Source: Synechococcaceae bacterium WB8_1B_136
GTDB lineage: Bacteria; Cyanobacteriota; Cyanobacteriia; PCC-6307; Cyanobiaceae
DNA length: 27,930 nt
Direction of reading: 5' to 3'
Assembly (NCBI GenBank): GCA_010029175.1
Contig: RGNC01000006.1
Location: forward strand, 1-27,930
A program made the position numbers and the translations under genes. The notes below the pieces were generated by a model that was not told the origin of the DNA, did not search any database, and worked only from the letters and a program-made list of their open reading frames with translations. This document shows positions 22,482 through 27,930 of this stretch, piece after piece. Within the stretch, counting starts at the first letter, position 1. Every line of letters begins with the position of its first letter.

Positions 22482-24719
22482 ATGGCCGTTTCCACCTGGC
22501 TGGATCCCGCCAGCCTGCCCCGCTGGCTGCGCCTGTTTCCCGGCCTGTCCGATGCACTGCCGCAGGCTGCCTGTGTGCGGCAGTACGACGAGGAAGACTG
22601 CGGTGCGGCCTGTCTGGCCACCGTGTGCCAGAGCCATGGCGAGCACCTGCCGTTGTCGTTGGTGCGCCATCGGGTGGGAACCTCGGCGCAGGGCACCACC
22701 CTGCTGGGGCTCAAGCGTGGGGCCGAGAGCCTGGGCTTCCATGCCCGACCCGCCAAGGCGGACGCCTCCCTGCTCGACGATCTCAGCGCGCTACCCCTGC
22801 CGGTGATCTGCCACTGGCAGGGCTGCCACTGGGTTGTGCTGCACGGCTGGCGTGGCGATCAGCTGCTGGTGGCCGATCCCGCCTGCGGCCTTCGCCGGCT
22901 CTCGCGGGAGGTGTTCCTGGCCTCCTGGAGCAATGGCGTGCTGCTGCTGCTGGAGCCTGATCCCCAGCGTTTCCCGGTGGTGGACAGCGCCCGGGAGGGC
23001 TGGCGGGCTGGCAAGGGCCTCGGGGTGTTCCTGCCCTACGTGCTGCCGTTCCGGCGGCTGTTGCTGCAGGCCCTGGGCCTGAATCTGGCGATCGGCGTGC
23101 TCGCCCTCGGCATGCCTCTATTGATGCAGATTCTCACCGACGACGTGCTCGTGCGCGGCGATGGTGAAATGCTTCGCAGCCTGGCCATCGGCATCCTGGT
23201 GCTGTTCCTGCTGCGGGCCCTGCTCAGCCTGCTGCAGGGCCTCCTGGTGGGCCATTTCGGCCAGAAGCTGCAGCTGCAGATGGTGCTGCACTACGGCCAG
23301 CACCTCCTGCGCTTGCCGCTCACCTATTTCGAGAGCCGCCGCAGCGGCGAAGTGGTGAGTCGCCTCGACGACATTCAGAAACTCAACCAGCTGATCGCCA
23401 ACGTGGCCCTGGGGTTGCCGGGACAGTTGTGCATTGCCCTGATCTCTCTGGTGTGGATGGCGCAGTACAGCGGTGCGCTCACCCTGGCGGCCCTGCTGGG
23501 CTATGCCCTGGTGATCGGCTGCCAGTTGGCGGTGTTGCCCGCCCTGCATCGCCGCACCCAGGGGCTGCTGGTGCAGTCGGCGGAGAACCAGGGCTTCCTG
23601 GTGGAGCTGTTCCGCGGCCAGGCCCTGCTCAAGACCACCCAGGCCAGCCCCCAGGCCTGGCAGGAGTTTCACCGCAACCAGGGCCGCCTAGCGCGGTTGG
23701 CCTGGAGTGTGGGCCTGCTCGATCTCAAGGCGAGCACCGCCACCGGCCTGCTGGGCAACGTGACCAGTGTGGTGCTGCTCTGGTACGGCAGCTCCTTCGT
23801 GCTGAGCCAGCAACTGAGCATCGGCCAGCTGCTGGCCTTCAACGGCATGGGTGCCAACGTGCTGGGCTTCCTCGCCGCGCTGGGGGGCCTCAGCCAGGAG
23901 CTGATCACCTCGCGGGTGGTGATGGCCCGGCTCGACGATGCCCTGCAGCATCCCGATGAAACCAGCCTGGTGCGGGGCCAGCAGCAGGCCCTGATTCCCC
24001 CCGACGCTGAAATCCAGTGCAGTGATCTCTCCTTTCATCACCCGGGCCGCTGCGCCCTGATGGAGCACCTTGATCTGCGCATCCCCGGCGGCCTCACCAC
24101 CGCCCTGATCGGTGAATCCGGCTGCGGCAAGAGCACCCTCAGCAAGCTGATCGCCGGGCTCTATCCGCTGCAGCAGGGCACGATCCACTACGGCCCCTTC
24201 AGTTCCCGCGATCTGAGCCTGGAGTGCCTGCGCCAGCAGGTGGTGCTGCTCCCCCAGGACGACACCTTCCTGAACCGCTCGATCTTCGAGAACTTTGTGT
24301 TCGCCTATCCGGAGCTCAGCTACGAGCAGGTGGTGGAGCTCTGCCGGCTCACCCTGGCCGACGACTTCATCCGGCATCTGCCGGATGGCTACGGCACGGT
24401 GCTGGGCGAATTCGGCGCCAACCTCTCCGGTGGCCAGCGCCAGCGGCTGGCCCTGGCCAGGGCCCTGGCCAGCAATCCGCCCGTGCTGCTGCTCGATGAA
24501 TCCACCTCGGCCCTGGATCCTGTGCTGGAGGCGCGGGTGATGGACCGGCTGCTGGCCCACCGCCGCGGGCGCACCACCATCCTCGTGAGCCACCGGCCCT
24601 CGGTGATCCTGCGCGCCGACTGGATCGTGTTCATGGAACAGGGAGCGGTGCGCCAGCAGAGCCACCCCCATGACCTGCGCGATCACATCCAGGTTGCGCC
24701 CTACCTGCAAGCCGCCTGA
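22482..24719 (+). CDS. C39-peptidase-containing ABC transporter (PCAT) for GG-leader peptides
   Basis: A 745-aa inner-membrane exporter that should cut leaders after Gly-Gly and pump the core out. The N-terminal C39 domain has the oxyanion Gln (about 34) and catalytic Cys 40 in VRQYDEEDCGAACLA, His 116 in GCHWVVLHG and Asp 132 in VADPACG, so it looks active. Six hydrophobic segments fill about 180-465. The nucleotide-binding domain has Walker A GESGCGKST (544-552), signature LSGGQRQR (648-655), Walker B VLLLDESTSALD, and the H-loop SHRPS. Its TGA shares one base with the adaptor start. In the EbfG/PteB system of Synechococcus elongatus and in microcin V export such proteins do the same job. 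Confidence 0.95.
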   Translation: MAVSTWLDPASLPRWLRLFPGLSDALPQAACVRQYDEEDCGAACLATVCQSHGEHLPLSLVRHRVGTSAQGTTLLGLKRGAESLGFHARPAKADASLLDDLSALPLPVICHWQGCHWVVLHGWRGDQLLVADPACGLRRLSREVFLASWSNGVLLLLEPDPQRFPVVDSAREGWRAGKGLGVFLPYVLPFRRLLLQALGLNLAIGVLALGMPLLMQILTDDVLVRGDGEMLRSLAIGILVLFLLRALLSLLQGLLVGHFGQKLQLQMVLHYGQHLLRLPLTYFESRRSGEVVSRLDDIQKLNQLIANVALGLPGQLCIALISLVWMAQYSGALTLAALLGYALVIGCQLAVLPALHRRTQGLLVQSAENQGFLVELFRGQALLKTTQASPQAWQEFHRNQGRLARLAWSVGLLDLKASTATGLLGNVTSVVLLWYGSSFVLSQQLSIGQLLAFNGMGANVLGFLAALGGLSQELITSRVVMARLDDALQHPDETSLVRGQQQALIPPDAEIQCSDLSFHHPGRCALMEHLDLRIPGGLTTALIGESGCGKSTLSKLIAGLYPLQQGTIHYGPFSSRDLSLECLRQQVVLLPQDDTFLNRSIFENFVFAYPELSYEQVVELCRLTLADDFIRHLPDGYGTVLGEFGANLSGGQRQRLALARALASNPPVLLLDESTSALDPVLEARVMDRLLAHRRGRTTILVSHRPSVILRADWIVFMEQGAVRQQSHPHDLRDHIQVAPYLQAA

Positions 24720-25984
24720 TGACGACACCCTCTTCCGATCTGCCCGTGCCGGGCCGTGCCGACGCCCTCGCTGAGCCGTCTCAGCCGGTGCTTCCCCCCA
24801 CCCTGATGGGGGTGAGCAACGACGACTTCCTGCCAGGCCCTGGCCCCTGGGCCTCGGCCCTCGGCCGGCAGCTGGTGGTGCTGCTGCTTCTGGGCAGCGG
24901 TGCCCTGGCCCTGTGGCCGATGCGCGAAACCGTGAAAGCTGCCGGGGTGGTGCGCCCCCGTGGTGAGAACACGGTGGTGCAAACCGAGCTGGGGGGCACC
25001 GTGCTGCGGGTGCTGCTGCGGCCCAACCAACCGGTGCGGGCCGGTGAGCTGCTGGCGGTGTTCGATAGTCGGCCGCTGCAGGCTGAACGCCGCCAGCTGC
25101 AGGAGGAGCTGGCCACACTCGAGGGCCAGCTCCTCCAGGCCCGCGATGAGCAGCGCTCCCTGGCAGCCCAGGCCAGTGCCCTGGATCGCCTCAGTGATTC
25201 GCTCACCGATGCGTCGCGCCGGGGGGTGGAGCAGGCCCAGGCCGCCCTGGCCTTCGACCGCAGTGAGTTGGGACGCTACCGCTCGCTCCTGGAGAGCGGG
25301 GCCGTGCCCCGCAGCCTGGTGGAGGAGAAGCAGGCGCGCCAGATCGTGAGCCAGTCGGAGGTACTCAAGGCGTTGCAGGGCGTGTCCGAGCAGCAGGCCC
25401 GCGGGCTGAGCGAACGGGCCCGGCTGCGCCAGAGCATTTCCCAGGCCCGTTCCTCCGCCGATGAGCTGCGCAAGCAGGTGGCCCAGCGGCGTACGCGGCT
25501 GCAGCAGGTTCAGCGCGGCATTGAGCAGGCCAGCGTGCGGGCGCCGATCAGTGGTTCGGTGCTGAACACCAACCTGCGCCATCCCGGCCAGGTGCTCCAG
25601 CCCGGGGCGGTGATGGCGGTGCTGGCCCCGCTCGGCCATCGCTTCGAGCTGAAGCTGCAGGTGCCCGCCGACCGCATCAGTCAGCTGCGTGTCGGTCAGC
25701 CGGCCACCATCAAGCTGTCGGCCTGCCCCACCGCCGAGTTCGGCGTGTTGCCGGCCCGGGTGGCCAGCGTGTCGGCCGACACGGTGCCCCTGGAGGGGGC
25801 CTCAGGCGGGGGCAGCCGTGAAGCCGCCGCCTACCAGGTGCTGCTGCAGCCCGAGCGCATCGCCCTGAAGGGCCGTCAGAGCAGCTGCCAGCTGCGCCCC
25901 GGCATGGAGGCCAGCGCCGATGTGGTGACCCGCCGCACCACGGTGCTGGCGTTCCTGCTCAACAAGCTTCGCCTGGGCTCTTGA
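24719..25984 (+). CDS. HlyD-type periplasmic adaptor (membrane fusion protein) of the peptide exporter
   Basis: A 421-aa protein with a Pro-rich cytoplasmic N-terminus (about 1-45), one membrane helix (QLVVLLLLGSGALALW), and a lipoyl-type half-motif (ENTVVQTELGGTVLRVLL). A long coiled coil spans about 120-270 (AERRQLQEELATLEGQLLQA and later SADELRKQVAQRRTRLQQV). The second lipoyl half reads SVRAPISGSVLNTNL. The C-terminal part has a beta-barrel and a membrane-proximal region. It overlaps the ABC transporter stop by one base (TGATG). Such adaptors bridge a type I exporter to a TolC-like outer-membrane channel; no TolC gene is in this window, so it must be encoded elsewhere. Probably the last gene of the peptide operon. 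Confidence 0.93.
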   Translation: MTTPSSDLPVPGRADALAEPSQPVLPPTLMGVSNDDFLPGPGPWASALGRQLVVLLLLGSGALALWPMRETVKAAGVVRPRGENTVVQTELGGTVLRVLLRPNQPVRAGELLAVFDSRPLQAERRQLQEELATLEGQLLQARDEQRSLAAQASALDRLSDSLTDASRRGVEQAQAALAFDRSELGRYRSLLESGAVPRSLVEEKQARQIVSQSEVLKALQGVSEQQARGLSERARLRQSISQARSSADELRKQVAQRRTRLQQVQRGIEQASVRAPISGSVLNTNLRHPGQVLQPGAVMAVLAPLGHRFELKLQVPADRISQLRVGQPATIKLSACPTAEFGVLPARVASVSADTVPLEGASGGGSREAAAYQVLLQPERIALKGRQSSCQLRPGMEASADVVTRRTTVLAFLLNKLRLGS

Positions 25985-26099
25985 TCCGATCGTCGAGGCG
26001 GGGGAAGCGCTCAGCGATCGGATCCCCCGTGAACTGGGCCACCCAGCCCTTGGGATTGTCGAAGAAGCGGATGGCGGTGAACTGCGGGGCGGGGCCCAT
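25959..26099 (-). CDS. Small 46-aa protein of unknown function
   Basis: An ATG at 26099 opens a 46-codon frame to a TGA at 25959-25961. The peptide (FTAIRFFDNPKGWVAQFTGD inside) has a natural-looking composition with aromatic clusters and a charged end (RFPRLDDRI). A purine-rich AGAGGGG lies 11 bases upstream of the ATG. It sits 98 bases after hisB on the same strand and its end overlaps the antisense end of the hlyD gene by 26 bases. I do not recognise a family. Confidence 0.45.
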   Translation of the reverse strand: MGPAPQFTAIRFFDNPKGWVAQFTGDPIAERFPRLDDRIKSPGEAC

Positions 26100-26197
26100 G
26101 TCGAACTCAGCCCCTCTGAAAGCAAAGCAGATTGGTGCGAGTGCAACTCCCTGTGCGCTGCACCCCGGCAGCCGTTGGTACGACCATCGGACACTTC

Positions 26198-26800
26198 TCA
26201 GCCCCCCGCCCGCTCCAGCACACCCTTGCTGCTGGGCACCGCCCCAGCCCGGCGGGGATCCACCTCCGTGGCCATGCGCAGCGCCCGCGCAAAGGCCTTG
26301 AAACAGGCCTCCACGATATGGTGCGAATTCACTCCATCCAGCTGGCGGATGTGCAGGGTGAGGCCGGCGTTGTTGGCCACCGCCACGAAGAACTCCTTCA
26401 CCAGCTCGGTGTCGTAGCTGCCGATCTTCTGGGCCGGGATCTGCAGGCCGTAGCTCAGGTGCGGCCGGCCGCTGCAATCCAGCGCCACCTGCACCAGGGC
26501 CTCATCCAGCGGCGCCAGGAAATGGCCGAAGCGGTGGATGCCGCGCCGATCCCCCAGGGCCTGGGCCAACGCCTGGCCGAAGGCGATGCCCACATCCTCA
26601 TTGGTGTGGTGATCGTCGATGTGGGTGTCGCCCGTGGCCTGGATCTCCAGATCGATCAGGCCGTGGCTGCTGATCTGATGGAGCATGTGATCCAGGAACG
26701 GCACGCCGGTGCTCACCTGGCAGGCGCCAGTGCCGTCGAGCCCCAGGCTCACGCGCACGTCGGTTTCGCCGGTGACGCGGTGGATCGTGCCGGTGCGCAT
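26198..26800 (-). CDS. hisB: Imidazoleglycerol-phosphate dehydratase
   Basis: Catalyses the sixth step of histidine synthesis. From the ATG at 26800 the product is 200 aa, starting MRTGTIHRVTGETDV like other cyanobacterial HisB proteins. A GTG at 26833 overlapping the fabI stop is an alternative that adds eleven residues. Metal-binding histidine motifs are present: PFLDHMLHQISSHG, DTHIDDHHTNEDV (the manganese site), GIHRFGH, and C-terminal LDGVNSHHIVEACFKAFARA. It lies 29 bases after fabI on the same strand and is likely co-transcribed with it. Confidence 0.96.
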   Translation of the reverse strand: MRTGTIHRVTGETDVRVSLGLDGTGACQVSTGVPFLDHMLHQISSHGLIDLEIQATGDTHIDDHHTNEDVGIAFGQALAQALGDRRGIHRFGHFLAPLDEALVQVALDCSGRPHLSYGLQIPAQKIGSYDTELVKEFFVAVANNAGLTLHIRQLDGVNSHHIVEACFKAFARALRMATEVDPRRAGAVPSSKGVLERAGG

Positions 26801-26829
26801 GGGTCTGCCCTCTGCTGCCAGTGTGCCGC

Positions 26830-27612
26830 TCACATCCCCGTGATGCAGTAGCCCGCATCCACGTAGATCACCTGGCCGGTGATGCCGGAGGCCAGGGGGC
26901 TGGCCAGGAAGGCGGCGGTGCCGCCCACTTCGTCCTGGGTCACCGTGCGGCGCAGGGGTGCCTTCTCCTCCACGTTGTGGATCATGTCGAGGATGCCGCC
27001 GATGGCGCTGCTGGCCAGGGTGCGGATCGGCCCGGCGCTGATGGCGTTCACCCGCACCTGCTTCTCGGGGCCCAGCTCAGCCGCCAGATAGCGCACCGAG
27101 GCCTCCAGGGCCGCCTTGGCCACGCCCATCACGTTGTAGTTGGGAATCGCCCGCTCGGCCCCCAGGTAGCTCAGCGTGATCACGCTGGCCCCCTCGTTGA
27201 ACAGGGGCTTGGCGTAGCGGCACAGGGGGGCCAGGGAGTAGGCGCTCACCTCCAGGGCCCGGGCGAACCCCTCGGGGGAGATGGCGGAGTAGTCGCCGAT
27301 CAGTTCGTCCTTGCCGGCGAAGGCCAGGCAGTGCACCAGCACATCGATCGAACCCCACTGCTCAGCCACGCGGGCGAACACCGCCTCGATCTGGGCCGGG
27401 TCCTGCACGTTGAGGGGCTCGAACAGGGTGGGCGCCAGGGGGGCGGTGAGCTCGCGCACCTTGCCCTCGAAGCGGCCCTTCTCATCGGGCAGGTAGGTGA
27501 CCCCCAGCTCAGCGCCGGCGGCGTGCAGCTGCTGGGCGATGCCCCAGGCGATCGACTTGTTGTTGGCGATGCCCGTAACCAGGGCCTTCTTTCCGCGCAG
27601 ATCCAGGAGCAT
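26830..27612 (-). CDS. fabI: Enoyl-[acyl-carrier-protein] reductase (NADH), FabI type
   Basis: Reduces trans-2-enoyl-ACP in the last step of each fatty-acid elongation cycle. The 260-aa product begins MLLDLRGKKALVTGIANNKS, typical of FabI. It has VLVHCLAFAG after the NAD fold, and the catalytic Tyr 159 and Lys 166 in PNYNVMGVAKAALEASV (the Y-x6-K spacing), with Tyr 149 upstream in LSYLG. It ends with VGGTAAFLASPLASGITGQVIYVDAGY. The ATG at 27612 is preferred; the frame runs on to 27678 but that part faces the divergent photolyase gene. It is divergent from the next gene, with 64 bases between. Confidence 0.96.
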   Translation of the reverse strand: MLLDLRGKKALVTGIANNKSIAWGIAQQLHAAGAELGVTYLPDEKGRFEGKVRELTAPLAPTLFEPLNVQDPAQIEAVFARVAEQWGSIDVLVHCLAFAGKDELIGDYSAISPEGFARALEVSAYSLAPLCRYAKPLFNEGASVITLSYLGAERAIPNYNVMGVAKAALEASVRYLAAELGPEKQVRVNAISAGPIRTLASSAIGGILDMIHNVEEKAPLRRTVTQDEVGGTAAFLASPLASGITGQVIYVDAGYCITGM

Positions 27613-27676
27613 GGGTTGGGGGCCGGGGCGATCGGTTGCAATGGGGCGATTCTCCCCCACCCCCTGTCGCAGCCCC

Positions 27677-27930
27677 ATGGCCGAGCTGAGCCCGATCCAC
27701 GGCGGGCGCCGTGCCGCGGAGCAGCGCCTGGCGGCGATCGACCCGGCCCGCTACGGCCGCAGCCGCAACCAGCTCGATGGCGCCGTGACCCGCCTCTCGC
27801 CCTACATCCGCCACGGCGTGCTCAGCCTGGCGGAGGTGCGCGATGCCGTGTTCGCCTGGCTGGATCACAGCGGCCAGCCACCGGAGGCCGCCGCCAAGCT
27901 GATCAACGAACTGGGCTGGCGCGACTACTG
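27677..27930 (+). CDS. Photolyase/cryptochrome-like FAD-binding protein, 5' part (truncated by window edge)
   Basis: The ATG at 27677 opens a frame that stays open for 84 codons to the end of the window. The sequence GGRRAAEQRLAAIDPARYG and then VTRLSPYIRHGVLSLAEVRDAV matches the start of the helical FAD-binding domain of photolyases, where L-S-x-[YH]-[IL]-[RK]-x-G precedes the flavin pocket. There is no room for the N-terminal antenna-chromophore domain, so this belongs to the short FAD-domain-only proteins known in cyanobacteria. Whether it repairs DNA or senses light cannot be told from this part. Confidence 0.8.
   Translation, partial: MAELSPIHGGRRAAEQRLAAIDPARYGRSRNQLDGAVTRLSPYIRHGVLSLAEVRDAVFAWLDHSGQPPEAAAKLINELGWRDY

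Noticed and set aside
23688..25118. A 476-residue minus-strand open frame across the exporter genes
   Set aside because: Antisense of the ABC transporter and adaptor, which have complete motif sets.

Overview
The window looks like a chromosomal segment of a high-GC picocyanobacterium (Synechococcus/Cyanobium type). This rests on gene content: a cyanobacterial phosphorylase-kinase-like protein, a GG-leader peptide exporter, an apocarotenoid oxygenase, and PyrE, YgfZ, HisB and FabI sequences that read like those of this group. No rRNA, tRNA or CRISPR array was found.

Left core (1-11.7 kb): a truncated phosphorylase-kinase-regulatory-subunit-like gene; a minus-strand pair of CNNM/CorC-type membrane protein and Gfo/Idh/MocA oxidoreductase; a small secreted protein divergent from a pyrE-ygfZ pair; a RecB/Cas4-like nuclease fused to an RNase-H-like domain; a phosphohexomutase; an RdgB/HAM1 NTP pyrophosphatase; and a carotenoid oxygenase coupled to a YciI-like protein.

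Accessory island (about 11.7-26 kb), in two parts. (1) A six-gene minus-strand operon (18988 to 12066): UDP-glucuronate decarboxylase, UDP-glucose dehydrogenase, UDP-glucose 4-epimerase, a processive-type membrane GT2, a GH26-like glycosidase and a predicted outer-membrane beta-barrel. A divergent acyltransferase-3 gene flanks it. Together they resemble a compact synthase-dependent exopolysaccharide system supplied with UDP-Glc, UDP-GlcA, UDP-Xyl and UDP-Gal. (2) After a PCD/DCoH gene and a decayed IS3-type transposase comes a plus-strand cluster of four short double-glycine-leader peptides. It is followed by a C39-peptidase ABC exporter and an HlyD-type adaptor. The mature peptides have no cysteine and no modification enzyme is nearby. 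Each core carries a Gln-x-Asn-type motif twice, 18-22 residues apart, which recalls curlin repeats. I infer a secreted matrix or amyloid peptide system, like EbfG/PteB of Synechococcus elongatus, or else unmodified bacteriocins. Beside the polysaccharide operon this suggests a cell-surface or biofilm island. This is the most interesting content of the window.

Right core (26-27.93 kb): hisB and fabI on the minus strand, a possible small ORF downstream, and the start of a photolyase/cryptochrome-like FAD protein running off the right edge.

All calls come from reading the sequence and from memory of protein families; no searches or folding programs were run.
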